The notes beneath the pieces were generated by a model. The model was not told the DNA's origin. It worked only from the letters and a program-made list of their open reading frames with translations, and made no database searches. Positions 1 to 14,000 of a stretch of DNA of 64,000 bases are shown here, one piece after another. The stretch lies in assembly GCA_030490835.1 (NCBI GenBank), contig CM059972.1, positions 16,221,764 through 16,285,763 on the forward strand. Direction: 5' to 3'. Source of the stretch: Annona cherimola. Its lineage: Eukaryota > Streptophyta > Magnoliopsida > Magnoliales > Annonaceae. The translations under genes were made by a program, and so were the position numbers. Within the stretch, counting starts at the first letter, position 1; every line of letters starts with the position of its first letter.

Positions 1-34
1 TTGCTTATATTTGCAATATGACCTAATAAATTTA

Positions 35-295
35 GGGCTTGTTTGGGAATTTTGATAACCGAAACATTGTGGGGTGGGATGGAATGGCTATGCCCCAGCA
101 ATCATGCCTATTATTCTGCAGCAACTTGGGGACAGCACTGGAGGTATTGTAATCCATTGCTGGAGGCGTCATAAGTTCTATCATCATTTCACACTCAGGC
201 AGCAGCAGGCGCGCTGCTAGGAAGCTAGGACAGACGCCTACCCAATTCCACAGATTTCCATCCCATCCCACTTATTGATAATACCAAACAGGCCC
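35..295. mobile_element. Tourist-like (PIF/Harbinger) MITE
   Basis: A 261-bp element begins GGGCTTGTTTGGGAATT and ends AATACCAAACAGGCCC, its imperfect inverted repeat. It is flanked on both sides by TTA (32-34 and 296-298), the 3-bp duplication typical of PIF/Harbinger MITEs. It carries no coding capacity; the 79-codon minus ORF inside it is incidental. It probably lies in an intron of the MAP65 gene that follows. Confidence 0.8.
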
Positions 296-947
296 TTAAG
301 CAACATGTATTCTGATGCCAATATTGTTACCATTTGAAAAAGATATACTTTTCTTGTAACCTTCAAGTGAGGCTTCATGCGGCATGTCAACTTTCATCTG
401 CAAGAAAAGGAGCAACCTACACTAAATTGCAGCACATGCAAGTGCCTGAGAAAATATCACATGCTTGTTGAATCATGGGCTGTTTATCATTTAGTTAAAA
501 TTTCTTACTTGTAAACAGTAAAGGCTCATTTTGGGTGTAGGTAGATGCCACCTTGCCAAAGGTGTGATTTTATAGTGTTAGATAAAACATCACATTTTTA
601 TAGCAATCATCTGCTTGTCAAAGGACCGTTTCCTGAATGGGGAAGAAGGAAATGGAACAAGAAACATGAGGGAAAGAAAATGAAAACATGAGTGTGATGA
701 GGGAGATGGTGAGAAACATATCAAAGCAGCATTCTGGCCTGTGCATCTGGACAGAATCCAAAATAAATATGTACTTGATGGCTGAACTGGCTGAATTTTG
801 ATTTCTTCTAATTGACTACATTATTGTCATGTCCAGGCCATTGTGCACTTGGGCACTGTTTAGATGATCGGATCTGGTGTGTGCAGATGCTTCTAGAAGG
901 GAGAATTTTTGTAAAATGGTTTCTAAGATATGCCAGTTCCTTTCCAG
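296..947 (+). other. Presumed intron of the MAP65 gene
   Basis: No MAP65-like coding stretch is visible here on the plus strand. The segment ends in a pyrimidine-rich acceptor (TTCCTTTCCAG at 937-947) directly before the first recognisable MAP65 exon, so it is read as the 3' part of an intron. Confidence 0.5.
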
Positions 948-2831
948 GTTTCTGCAGAGGTTGAAAAACTGACTAAAATGAAAGCAAGCAGAATGAAAGA
1001 GTTGGTACTGAAGAGAAGGTCAGAATTGGAGGAAATATGTCACGGAGCACACATCGAACCAGACACAAGCACAGCTCCTGAGAAGGCATGTGCACTAATT
1101 GACTCTGGTATATTCTTGCCCACCATCCTCTTTCAATATGTTGGTTCTGGTTTATTAGGTGACCATCTTCTGTTGATCTCAAACAGGAATTGTTGATGCT
1201 TCTGAGTTGTTGGCCAACATTGAGGCACAGATTGTAAAAGCTAAAGAAGAATCTCTTAGCAGGAAAGAAATTATGGACAGGGTAGACAAATGGCTTGCTG
1301 CTCGTGTAGAAGAAAGTTGGCTTGATGAATATAACCAAGTAAGCAGTTGATAAGTTTTTTCTAGGCCAAATCATGGTTCATTGCATTTGATGACGTGATA
1401 TATGATCAGTAGACATGCTTGTCATGCATCACTTGGATTGTGAATTATATAACCATCTTTATTTTTTCAAAAGGACAGATTACCAGGTGTGTACAAAACA
1501 GCTGAGTGCCCTAGGAGTTGGCTTTTTCGTGTAGATTTCAGATGGAAAATGCTTTTGAGTGTAGGATTGGCCTAGCTGCATTCTGGATTTCTTTCATTCC
1601 TCACTATTGATGCCCCTAACCAAGGGTTACACCATCAGGAAGTTGCTCATTCATGTCCAATTTGTTCTGGTTCACAATATTGTCTTTTTTTCCTGGACAA
1701 TTGAGCCACACGTGGGTCTGGCTTGATTTCTTAGTTGATGGGGCCGCTTGTTTGTCCATGGAACTTCTATGTGCATGTTTTAGATGCCAGATGGGGAGGC
1801 ATTTACTGTCACTTTCCTCGGCCAAGCAAATCAGTAGCATTGCACTTTATTTGACTAAGATTCCGGCCATTGCTTTCCATTCTTTTACTATGCTAGTCAA
1901 TGCTGATGGTATGTGTCACTGCTCTTGTTGATTCAAAAGCTTGCCACGTATTTATTACAAATCTTGGCCCGGAATGCAGGACGAGAACCGCTACAGCGCT
2001 GGAAGGGGTGCCCACATAAACCTAAAACGTGCAGAACGTGCTCGAGTTACTATAAACAAGATTCCTGGTATCCTGTCTTTTAACTTTTTATTTCAGGATA
2101 ATTATTTCCAGCAGCCCTAGCCCTTATTCGATCCACCACCACTGTTATTGTTATTCATTCCAGGGATTGTGGACAATTTGATGAACAAAGCATTTGCTTG
2201 GGAAGAAGAGAGGAACAGGCCATTCCTATATGATGGGGTAAATCCAGTGCTTTTCCCCAAGTTTCACCCTTTTCTTCCTTTGTTTAAAGGTACTGCCTGT
2301 ATCTTTCTTATCCTGTTACTGTTGTAATTGCTGTCCAGATTCGATTAGTGGCAATTTTGGAGGAGTACAAACTCATCAGGCAGCAGAAAGAAGAAGATAA
2401 GAGGCGATATCGGGTATCCATTGGTTTCACAGTTTGCTATTGATGATGATAACTGTTCAGTAATTAATGTGTCCATCTTCCTTGTTTTGCAGGACCAGAA
2501 GAAATTACAAGATCTACTTCTTACTGAGAAGGAATCCATTTACGGTTCCAAGCCAAGCCCCAAAAAGAGCAACAGTTTTAAAAGGCCAAATGGAATACGT
2601 GCAAATGGAAATGGGACCATGACTCCCATGCCTCGACGTGTCTCTATTGGCAGTGCCACGCCTGAGCTGCTGACACCGAGGTCCCACTCTGGAAGGCATA
2701 ATGGATACTTCAAGGAAATGAGAAGGCTGTCAACCGCCCCACTGAATTTTGTTGCCCTACCAAAGGAAGATACTATGTCCTATGCTGCATCAATCTGTTG
2801 TTCTGAACCTGGGTCTCCTCCCCAGAATTAA
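948..2831 (+). CDS. MAP65: 65-kDa microtubule-associated protein (MAP65/PRC1/Ase1 family), C-terminal exons
   Basis: MAP65 proteins are dimeric coiled-coil rods that cross-link antiparallel microtubules in cortical arrays, spindle and phragmoplast. Six exons are supported: 948-1107, 1187-1338, 1980-2067, 2164-2237, 2339-2413 and 2493-2831 (stop TAA). All introns are GT-AG and the sum is 888 nt, 295 codons plus stop, in one frame. The product starts [20 protein letters not shown] and contains the family's conserved microtubule-binding block: [19 protein letters not shown], then a KIPGIVDNL stretch, [19 protein letters not shown], and the charged [16 protein letters not shown] helix. The tail is basic and Ser/Pro-rich ([35 protein letters not shown]), the region where MAP65s are phosphorylated by CDK and MAP kinases. 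Family members are about 550-700 residues, so roughly half the protein lies before the window. The isoform is not resolved. Confidence 0.93.
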
Positions 2832-5310
2832 ATCATAATGCTGCTTTTGGAGGTAGTGTTGATTTGTTCATTCTTTTTCTTGCTCGTGTTGTTTTAAATT
2901 TTGGTAGTGGTCCAGGATCTAAGAATCTGAATCTTCATCTCTTCTGACTTGGTCAATCGGGGTAGCCTTTAGTTCACTAAAAGCAAATTTTGGTGGCAGA
3001 TTTAGTTCTACTAACATCTCATCCCTTTGGATGCGATGATCTCAAACAGCCGTAGAATCTATGATTATCGTATCTTCTAGGCTGCAGTATTACAATGGGT
3101 GGGATAAGTAAGAACAATGGGTGGCTTCTTGATGTGTTGTAGCTTATGGTTGGGATGGTTATTTTTGACAACTATGTCTGTTGCTGGTCGTATAGCTGGT
3201 TTTCACTGGCCAATCAGTTTTCCGTAGGGGGATTAAACCAAAGAAGAACAAATAATTTTGCACGTTGGGGGCATGAACCCGTTCCCCTGTGAAGAACCAC
3301 CTGATAAGTAACCGGGGTCCTTTTCACTGGTATGAAGACAACCCCTCCCCAGTAGTGTTGATTTGAAATTTCTCATTTTACTGGAACCAGAAAGTTGTCC
3401 ATTAGAAAGCGGTGTCCTCTGTTTTTCTGTTGTATTTTTGTCTTTTGTTCTCATTTTCTTCTTTAATTTGCAGGAAGATGGTAAGCTCACATGGAAGAGT
3501 ATTTGTTTACTGTAAATTGAGGGCAAGAAATTGTGAATAAGAAGACATGTACACTATTGTTTCCATGCGTGTTGCTCAACATTGACAAGCTTGAAAGTGG
3601 GCTAATACCGGCCGAATCAGATACACCACTTGAATCTGGCTTATAGCCTGTTTTAACATTCAATAGTTACCATGTAGAAATTTAGGTTTAGATTCTATAG
3701 TCTGTGCACTTTCAACAATGCGTGCTTTTCTTTTGCTTGTTTTCTGTACATACGCTAGGGATTTTATGAGTAAACAAAGCTGTGTTGCTAAAGTTCCTTG
3801 TGTCTGCTACTGCTGCTCTGATGGCTTTATGCATTTCGGATCAATAAGTGGGACGAAATCATGCGCTCACGTGGTTGGGTAGGTATTTTGCACGCTTGGA
3901 CATATAGAAATTAATGATTGACGTACCTGCCCTGGCTCTTTTTAGGTGCTAGAATTTCTTCCGCCTGGGCTTTTGCTTCGCTGGGGTTTGTTCGGCCTTG
4001 TCTGGATTTCTGGCTGGGCCTTGGAATATGAATCTTTATTTATTTATTTATTTATTTTGATGGAATATGAATCTTGATGCACCTGTTATAGCGTAAAAGC
4101 TGATGCTCTCGTCTCATGAGGTTATGAATTGAAAAAAAAATAAAAAATAAAAAAAACGCTTATATGGGTTGGTTTTGGGTACCCAGCGTATAATATTCAT
4201 ATTGTATATCGTATAATTGTATGAATTAGTACCTACTCACCTGGGTATCGGTACCAGCGTAGACAAGTAATATTTTGTAATTTATCAGTATCCATAGGTA
4301 ATATTTGTCTCACATTACTCAATTTAGGGATAGGTACCCAAGCTGCACCCTTAAAATATATACGTCTGCAGGACGGTGTCTGGCACTCGTTCCAGTTCCA
4401 CAGCATTACACTATGCTCCAAGATCCCTCTGAATAATATAATCCTAATTATATCCTGCTTTTCTTCCTTTTAATTATTATTCTTATTTTTAAATCATTTA
4501 GAATTTTACGGTTTCTCTTTTTCAACCCGTTACGCGTATTCGTTTAATTATTTGATTAATTATTCAAACACACTCAATTGTATCTGAGTACATGTAACCA
4601 TTATTTTTGGAGCAAAGAAGGTGTTTTGGACAAATTCAATCCAATCATATTATTAACTAAGATAACATATGCAGCACTAAAATGATTTAATTTGGAAATT
4701 TGCACGTTACGGAAAATAAAATCATTTAAGAGTGCACGTAACCATTAAATTTTAAGAGCAAATGTATGATATGTATATAAGTTTATAATGTATGTGAATC
4801 TTGTTCTCTTAACAAATACACAATAACTTCCAACGGGAATATGGTCGATTCGCTTTTAATAAAATAATCTGCAGGTCTCGTGGTATCGGTAGAGGCCTTA
4901 CCCGTCCAGTATTTCGTCATGTTAGGAGGGACGTTCCGTTCCAAGTCTAATTTTTAATAAACGCTCAACTGATTTTGGTCCCCAGCTTCCACCAACCTTT
5001 CTGAAGGTGGACCATGCACCGAAAAAGAGTACCCATGGCCAATTGGCCATCCCCATGCACCCGCCCCCAAGCACTTGCAAATTTGGTTGGAAGTTGTAAT
5101 TTGGGGTTGGGCTCGACCCCATCCTATGTAACCCAATTTTAACATACAAGAGTCTGAAAATTAAGAAAATAGGTAGGCCAGTTTGGGTTGAAAATCTAAA
5201 GATAAGAGTTAAAAAGTTATGATGGGTAAAAATTCTATTATATGTTCTTAATTCTTAATATACTCCTACCGTTTCAAAATTTTCTCTTCTACCCATGACT
5301 TCTTACCTTA
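2832..5310. other. MAP65 3' flank and intergenic DNA
   Basis: Positions 2832 to about 3800 have mixed base composition, as expected of a 3' UTR and downstream flank. The rest is AT-rich with no supportable ORF. It includes a (TTTA)n microsatellite near 4036-4058, an A-rich run at 4131-4156, and inverted GGTACCCA-type motifs near 4178 and 4330 that may mark an old DNA element. Confidence 0.5.
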
Positions 5311-5601
5311 GGGTGTGTTTGGTTAAAGGTAAAACTTTTGATGAAAAGTTTTTTGAGTAGAAGTTGTCAAATCAATAGAAAATGATGTGATATAATAGGA
5401 GTAATGATGAGGAGTAAAGAGAATAAAGTTAAAATAGATAGGTAAGTTGTATGGGTAGATGTGTAGAAATGATTGAAAAGTAGGGTAGTTTGTATAGAAA
5501 AATGTGAAAAAATAATTAAAAAATAGAGTAGTTATGGAGAGTGAAAAGTTTTATCTTGAAAAGTTTTAGTTGACACTTTTTTGCCCAAAACAAACACACC
5601 C
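5311..5601. mobile_element. Tourist-like MITE, 291 bp
   Basis: The element starts GGGTGTGTTTGGTT and ends AAACAAACACACCC, a near-perfect terminal inverted repeat. TTA flanks both ends (5308-5310 and 5602-5604). The interior is AT-rich and non-coding, and closely resembles the copy at 28157-28447, which has the same length. Confidence 0.85.
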
Positions 5602-7620
5602 TTAAATTCCTATTATACGTATGTAGTTAAAATAACCATTAACTATCCTGTTGAAAAATAATTTTGCCCCTTTAAAATGTTCTTAATTGAAATAATTTAG
5701 CCGTAATATGATATTTGAATCACTTGGTCTCACGAATTAATGGTTTATCAATATTAATTGAGTCATATTATGGTTGAATGTTTTAATTAAGAAATTATGA
5801 AGGAGCAAAATTTTCTTTTCAATAGGGTAGTTAATGGTTGTTTTAAATACATGAGTATTACATGAATTTAGAGTGAAATATTATGGATATAAAATTTTTT
5901 TTTGAAACGTTATGGATATAGTAGAAATTATAGGTAAATATTATGAGTATAAGAAAAAAATTTCCTATAACCGAGTTGAGGATTTTGAAAATAAATTAAG
6001 CCAACTCCCATTGTTTTTGCTTTATTCATTTTATTTTCAATTGTAACCTTACTTCTTCATCTCTTTATTTTTTTCATTTTTGAGGTTCTCCATTAGTTGA
6101 AGCTTTAGTCTTTGAATGGCCTGATAATACTAATAATAACAACAACAACAACGTAAAGTAGGATTAAGAAAATGGATTTGCCTAGTTCGGGGGATTGCAT
6201 GCATGCATATGATTTTTTCGTGTACTTGGAACAATAAATTATGGGGATATTTATTTACACAAAAATATTTCAATTTAAAACTTTTTGTTTTTTACAATTA
6301 TCTTATTTTTTAATAAGCCATGATCCAGTTAGGCTTGCCTAAAAAACATATTTGTAGGCTTTTTTTAATTTTTTTTTTATAAACATGTTAAGATAGGTGT
6401 GTTGAATATATAACCCAAGTTTTATCATTTTTGGATATTTTTAAGTACTTATTTTTTATTTTTAAAGACAATGACATTCTTATAATTTTCTGAGCTAAAT
6501 ACACCTAGCTTAACATGTTTATTGAAAAAAACTACAAAATGACTAGCAATATGTTTATTAGGCCGCCTAAGTAAAAGCCAATCAGATCCTATCTCTTTTT
6601 TAATTATTTTTTCATTACTTTTCGTATAACTACTATATTCTATAATCATTTCTATACAAATACTAATATACCTAATTTATTTATTTTAATTTTAATTTTC
6701 TTTACTCATTATCATTTTGGTTATCATATTACATCAGTTTCTTGTATTTCAAAAATTTTTACAATAATAATTTTTTATCGAAAATTTTATCCCTTTCCAA
6801 ACACACCTTGTGAATAAAAGAATATAATATGATAGGTGATCATAGTGATTTTTAGGGCCCACGCATCATAAATTACAGGTAGGGGGTGTAACTTGGGCGG
6901 GTTGAGCCCAAACCTAAATTTTAATAGTGTTAGAACTTGCTTTTCTATAACCCAAGCCTTAAAAACCCGGACCCGAGAACCCAAATTATAAATATAATAG
7001 GGTTAGGGTTCAAGTGAACCCAAACCTCGAGCTTGATTTCCTATTTTATATTTATTATAAAATTTATTAGATACATAATATCTAAATAATATTTATTTAT
7101 ATTTTGTGTGTTCTATATTATTTATATTTATATTTATATTTGAATATATCTATGACATATTGTAATTATATTATAAATAAAGTGTATTATTTTCATTTGT
7201 ATTTATCTTTTATTTCTATTATCTACTTTTATATTCGTCAATCTTCTTTTTTTTTTAATCTTGTTTTTAATGTTGAATTTTCTTCTGGAAATATTCTTTA
7301 TATTATTATATTTTTAAAATTTGTTAGTTTGACTATATTATTATATTTACTTACATGATACGTCATTATTATATATTTAGATAAAATTCTAAATTTATCA
7401 CTCTTAAGTAAAGTATAGGTTTATCAGCTTAATTTCCAACATGAAACTCAGTCTAAACCCGATTTTTAAAGATAAGATTAGGGTATAAATTATACAAATA
7501 AGAATAAAATTTAGATTTTACAAATAAAATTAAAATTAATATTTTATAAATAAAATTAGAATTAAAATTAAAATTAATATTTTAGAAATAAAATTAGAAT
7601 TACGATTGAAGTGAACCCGA
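5602..7620. other. AT-rich intergenic DNA upstream of the IAR1-like gene
   Basis: No supported gene. It holds the foldback element at 6329-6571 and, from about 6882, a degraded sequence starting GGGGGTGTAACTTGGGC that resembles the end of hAT-type elements elsewhere here (compare 32381 and 36968). From 7500 there are short ATTAAAATTA-type local repeats. Confidence 0.5.
6329..6571. mobile_element. Foldback MITE (AACATGTTAAG-type)
   Basis: The left end (TTAGGCTTGCCTAAAAAACA) matches the reverse complement of the right end (TAAACAT before GGCCGCCTAAG). The inner arms also mirror each other: AAACATGTTAAGATAGGTGT on the left pairs with ACACCTAGCTTAACATGTTT on the right. Nearly the whole element is thus one hairpin. 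A sister copy lies at 43627-43936. Confidence 0.65.
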
Positions 7621-8070
7621 GTCTCCCGTGACCACTGCTCGCTGGAAAACTGGGGTGGATGATCTGATCGTTCCAACCTCAGCACGACAACAAATTCACC
7701 TACTTTCAAAAACGAGGGGGCGAAGTATCAGCACAGAGGCTGAGGAGCTTCAGCTCTCCTCGGAAATCTGGAATCTGAAATCGATGATTTTTCTGGCAAT
7801 AGAAAATGGACGTGCTTACATTCGGAGTGATTATAGCTATCATCGTCATTTTCTTCATCATCGTTTGCGTCATTGCCGTGGAAGGCACTTGCAAGCGCAG
7901 CAGCGGCAACAGTGGAGTTAGCAACTGACACTCCAAAAGGAACTCCTTTTTCGCCTCTATTTACGACAATACCATCGCCTTGGCTTCCCAGATTTCAAAG
8001 CCGCTTCCTTTTTTCTCTCGCCGCACCTCAGCTGAGGAGAGGCTCAGAATTCCCTAAAAATTCCTTTAAA
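7621..8070 (+). promoter_or_regulatory. Presumed promoter and 5' UTR of the IAR1-like gene
   Basis: Base composition changes from AT-rich to mixed at about 7620 and stays so into the coding exon at 8071. The frame of the CDS stays open upstream, with another in-frame ATG at 7873, but the intervening peptide is not like the family and the signal peptide begins at 8071. No clear TATA box was seen. Confidence 0.4.
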
Positions 8071-11000
8071 ATGCCGCGTTTTCCGGCCCTCTTCCCTTTT
8101 CTACTCCTCTTCTTCGTCGCTCGTACGAATCTCGGATTCGGGCACGATTCCGGAGGCTGTCGCTTCCATGGATCCCATGATAACGACCACCACCACCACC
8201 ATGAAAGTCACGGCCCTGGAGTTTCGGTGGAGAGGCTTCTGCCCGAGGAATTGGCGGAGGAGGAAGACTTGAAGATCATGGAATTTGGGGCTGGTGGCCA
8301 TCATCAGCATCAGCATTATCATCACCCTCATGACCGCAAGCACGGCAGCAGAGGCAGGGGCGATGCGCAACTCTCGAAAATTGGTAAGCTTTTTGCCTTT
8401 TTTTTTTTTAATTGGAAATGATTCGGAATTGAAGCTTTAGATTTCGTACTTGGATTTTGACTGGAGCTGGGAATTTGTGAATCTGGTGGTAGTGGCTAAT
8501 TTTGTTAATGGAGATTGTGTGGATGGATCCATATAATTGGTGGGTACAATGAACTAATTCAGACATTAATTTTCAGGAGATAAGTTTTCTTACGTTGTGC
8601 TGTTGGTTTTCTAAAATTTTGAAGGTCTGTGGAGTCGTGCAATGGGATGTTCTCTTTTGGTGAGCATGGCTTCTCTTATTTGCTTGACTATCTTGCCGAT
8701 TATATTCTGTAAGTAGCTCGATTCCAATTTGGTTCTCTTCTTGTTCAGACGTCTTCGGTACATGTTTTTATTTTGTATGTACCTGTTTTGGTTTCATGAT
8801 CATACATAACTTTCGTTTAAACTGCTGCAGATCAAGGTAAACCGTCAAAAACAATGGTGGACTCTTTGGCCACATTTGGGGTTAGACCTTTATCTTTATC
8901 TCCGCATGTTGAATTAAATCATTTTTATTTAAGGTCCACTTGGGAACAGTTAGAAGGTCTTTTTTTTTTCAAAAAAAACAAAAAAAAACTTACCGCTCCC
9001 TCCTCCCCACCTTTTGATATGGGGTGTGTTTGACAATTGATAAAAAATGTCAAGTTAAAATTTTTCAATCTAAAACTTTTCACTTTCCACAACTATCATA
9101 TTTTTTAATCATTTTTTCACATTTTCGTATACAACTATCATACTTTTCAATCATTTCTACACAACTATCCACATAACTAACCTATCTATTTTAACTTTAT
9201 TCTCTTTACTACTATCATTACCCCTATCATATTACATCATTTGACAATTTTTATTCTACGAAACTTTTCATCAAAAGTTTTATTCGTTATTAAACACACC
9301 CATTATCTAACATATTAACTACCTACCTATCCTACTTTCTCTGTTATTACCTTTTACATTTTAATTATTTTTCATATCTTTTCATACATCTACGCTATCT
9401 ATTTTAAGTTATCTTTACTCTTAATTATTACCCCCATCATAGCTCATGATCCTCCCACTTTTAAATTTTTTTTTCCATTCCCACTTTCCGAACTTACTCT
9501 TGATATTTTATTATTATTATTATTATTTTTTATTGTTACTCTTGATATTTTTAATGCTATTGTTATTGGTTTCCAACTTTATTATCAGTTCAACCGGTTG
9601 GTGTTATTGTAATTGTTGTGCACAGTCCTGCATCAAATTATATCCATAAGAATACTCTTCTTCTGGAAATTATTCCAATCAGACAGTCCATTTTGTTTTG
9701 AGTTCGGTTATAATCAATGTTAAAAACACCATAGGAAATGAACTCAGTGCAGTTATTAACAACAATATATTAGAAGAGAATAAACTGCAGTTCGGTAAGT
9801 AATAGACAATGAAAAGAATATGGAAAAATGGCTCAAACAGACCATGTTTTTGATGTAATTTTACTCGTTTTGATAAAATAGTCTTTACAAAATGATGCGT
9901 TTGCCTTACCTAAGAACGATTTCATGACAGGCAGGGGCAATGCTAGGGGATGCATTCCTACACCAGCTACCACATGCTTTTGGTATGGTTTTATTCTGAC
10001 ACCCTTCATACACTGATTCTTGGATAGCTATGATGAAGAAACCCTTTCAACAGATCTTGCCTGTATTATTTTTAAGCTTTTTAGTTGGTTGTGTTGCCCA
10101 CAAATTTGGCCACGTATTGTTATATAGCTCTCAGAGCTTCAGTTATGCTTTGCTAGTATGGTGAGCCGCAAAAACAGTTGACCAGATTATTGGACAAAAC
10201 ATTTTTCCATTGGTATTATATAAGCATTTTGTTGGTCCAACCATTCAAAGACTTTAAAACATTGCAACAAAACCTATAAGAAGTTTAGTTCCTTGCCTGT
10301 TGCCTCTAAATTGTTAAATATTTCTTGTTTTATGAAATTTTCATGAATAACATGGAGACACTGGATCGCCAGAAACTTGAAAATAGAGCAACCATTTTCC
10401 GTAACTAATTTCTATTATCTCTTTCTTTTCTCCAGGTGGTGAACACTCTCATTCCCATTATCATCCTTCAGACCGTGTGAATGAACATTTTCATGATGAT
10501 CATGCACATTCACATGCTCATTCCCTCAAGGATCTTTCTGTTGGATTATCCATTCTATGTGAGTATAGATCTACCATCTACATGTTCTCTGCGCCTTTGC
10601 GTTTTTGTACGTTTGTTGCTTCATTTAATATCTAATTGTTATATCGTTGATTTTAATCAATGAATCTACTGATTTGTACATATAGGGTGTATTTGGGAAG
10701 TAATAAAACATTTGGATGAAAAGTTTTTAGTGTGTAAGTTTTTGAAATGGGAGAAAATGATGTGATATGATAAGGGTAGCAATGAGGAGTAACGAGAATA
10801 AGGTTGAAATAAATAGCTAAGTTGTTTGAGTAATGTAAACATGATTGAAAAGTAGGGTAGTTGTATAGAACGATATGGAAAAATAATTAAAAAATAAGAT
10901 AGTTGTGAAGAGTAAAAAGTTCTAAATTGAAAAATTTTGGTTCAAAAAGTTTTATTAGTAACCAAACATGCCCATAATATGTTGGGTTTGCTCTGTTGCT

Positions 11001-14000
11001 TGTGCCAACTCAGATAACAGAGGTGCGTATACTGTTGTTAGGTTGACTGATTAAACTTTTAACATGAAAACCATTCTCCTTTTCCTACAAATTTTATAGA
11101 AAAAGGCTTTCGCCTTGATTCTTGACAACATAATGTTGCAAGAAGGCTCTGAGGGATGTGGATGGAGACTGCTACAGCGGAGAATCTCAACATTTAAACT
11201 TTCTTTGTTTAAGTCCACATTAGGAGTTTAACCAGGTCAGGGTCAAGTCCCGACTTGGCTGATTGAACCTGGATTAAGGTGGATTAAGGTTGTGACTTCC
11301 AAGCTCTCAACCCATCTATATAACTCATTTAACGCACTAAAATAAATTGGTTGGTTATGGGTTGAACTTGTCCAACATGTCCACCCAATTTTTCAACCTG
11401 TTTAACAATCGATGGATCTAACTTGTTCACAATCCATTAGGTAAAAAAGTTAACTTTTTTATTGCTATTTATTTTACAAGTTATGTATAATTATCGACAA
11501 CGGAATAAATATTCCTATTAAATATAAACATTAAAATTAATGTTTTAAATTCAATTAAATCTTTAACGTTAGAAGTCTTTATTTACTGTTTATAATTGTA
11601 TTGCAAATAGTTTATCATATTTATTTTTATTGTTCAACCCATTAGCAACCCCACAACTTGATTTGTATGTGTTAAATAGATTAGGGTTAGGATCATTTTT
11701 ATAAATGAGTTTTAAACAAATTAGGATTGAGATTTTTCAGATAGGTTCACATTAGGGTTAGCCTCCAATATGTATAACTTGACCAGTTTACACCCCTAGC
11801 CGTTGTTCCTAAGCATGTCAATGAAGTAATCAAATCATAAAGTGATGATTGTCTGTGAAGTAATAGAAGTACAAAGAGAGTTGCAATGATTAACTAACAA
11901 GCCGTTACTTAGCTTTCAGCTATGCATCCTGCATCCATGTTTCTTGATAGGGATGGTAATAGGATAAATAGGATAGTGTAGAGAGAATAGTCCCTGTAAT
12001 GGGGTCTTGAATCATAGTGCTCTGTTAGTCATTGATTCTATCAATAAGATCTCTGTTTCTTTTGGATTGTTGGAATTCGATTGTCTGGACGTATCATCTC
12101 TCTTGATCCATTTTTTCACCACTGCCAGGTCCCTGATCCTATTTACCATTTGGATGCATGCTCAACTTAATGATGATATGTCTCAACTCTTGATACACAA
12201 TCTAGGGATGAATTCTATGGTTTTTCACATCTACCAAGTATCAAATCGCCTGGCAACATTTTTTAAATGAATAAAAGGTGGATTATACCTGAGAATTCAG
12301 TGCTTTTCTTTTGTATATTAATGTAACACAACTATAATTTTCACAGCAACTGAGCGCCATGGCACCATATTTGATGCATAATAATGGATTGTTGAATATC
12401 TGAGGTTTTATTTTTCACATATTGGATGCTATGTTTCTTGAATTTTGTACTTATCTATGGACATTAGCTTTCGGTTCCTAATTACTGATTTTGATATTGT
12501 ATTTTGTTTTTATTGTTTTTTTTGCAGTGGGAATTGTACTTTTTGTTATTGTTGAGAAGGTTGTAAGGTATGTTGAAGAAAATTCTAGCAGGGTAATGGT
12601 TGGTTGGGGTCATCATCACCATCACCACCAGAGTGGCAAGTTAAAGGTTGATGAAACAAGTAGTGATGATGCAAGTACACCATTGATAAATAAGAAAGAT
12701 GCAACAGATAAGTCATCTGAATGCAATCTGATTCATGGGGAGGAGAAATTTTCTTCAGAAAGAAAGAATCTGCATGAAACTGCAAATGATGTCAGCGATG
12801 AGCAACAGTGTCGCAAGGTATCTCTGTTATATTGCAGTACCTTTCTAACCTCCTTACTCATGGTCATGTAATATTTTATCAAGATGGCTAGACTATCTAA
12901 TTTGCATTTAGGGTCTGTTTGCGAATTGGTAATCCGTGGGCAAAATTTTTCCCCCCTTCTTACAGACCTTTTGTTATGATTTGATGCCCTACTTTTTTCC
13001 ATTATTACCCTTATTTTTCAATCATTTTCTCACATCTTTCTATAAAATTGCCCCATCTATTCCCACTTTACCCTTACTATATCACTACACACACTGTTCA
13101 AAGTGTATCCCATTCCCACAGATTACCAATTCCCAAATGGTTCTAAGGTTTTGTTTGGGATTAAGAGGTTAAAAATAAAATTCCCATTCCATCCTTCAAA
13201 CCTTTTGATATGACTTGACATCTTAGTTATATAACTACCTACCTTTTCTATTATTACCTCTACATTCCAATAACTTTTTCACATCTTTTCATACAACCGT
13301 ATCTATTTTATCTTTATTATCTTCACTCCTAATCATTACACATCATATAACAGCACTTTTCATTTTTTTCAAAAATTTCCCCACAAATTCTCCTCTCTTT
13401 TTTGAACCTCTTCCCAAACGGACTGTGGAGCTGAAAATCAGATTGGTCGAGTTTAACCTTTAATTCCTAGTTATTTACACCTTGGAAAAGGATTTCTGAA
13501 CCTTTTCATGCTTGACCATCCAATATTATATGGTAGGCTTCACCGAATCTCAGCAAAGCCTTTTCATTTGGGCTCACCAATTTTTTTCTGAAATTCAGGT
13601 CAACCATGCTATCCATTTCGTTGAAATATCAAAAATCATTTCAGTATATGCAACATCACCTAAAAAAATGCATTACATTATCTGCAACTCGTGAAAGTTG
13701 TGGCAAATACTAACACATTGTACACTTTAGTAGAATTCCATCCATATGGGATAATGTGTGTGTGTGTGTGTGTGTGTGTTTTTTTTTTTTTTTTCTCTTT
13801 GAAGGTTTGGATGTTCAATCCATACTCTTTAAATCCCACTAGAAGATAAAGATTTCTGGATCTATGTTTACTCTCAAATAATTCCATTTTTGTGGTTTAC
13901 TTAAGAGTTTTTGTCTTGAGATAATCTTTTGATTCTTAGTTAAACAAAATCTGTCAAAGATGATGGTTGACTTAGATCTAAAAAATTGATGATGGCTGCC

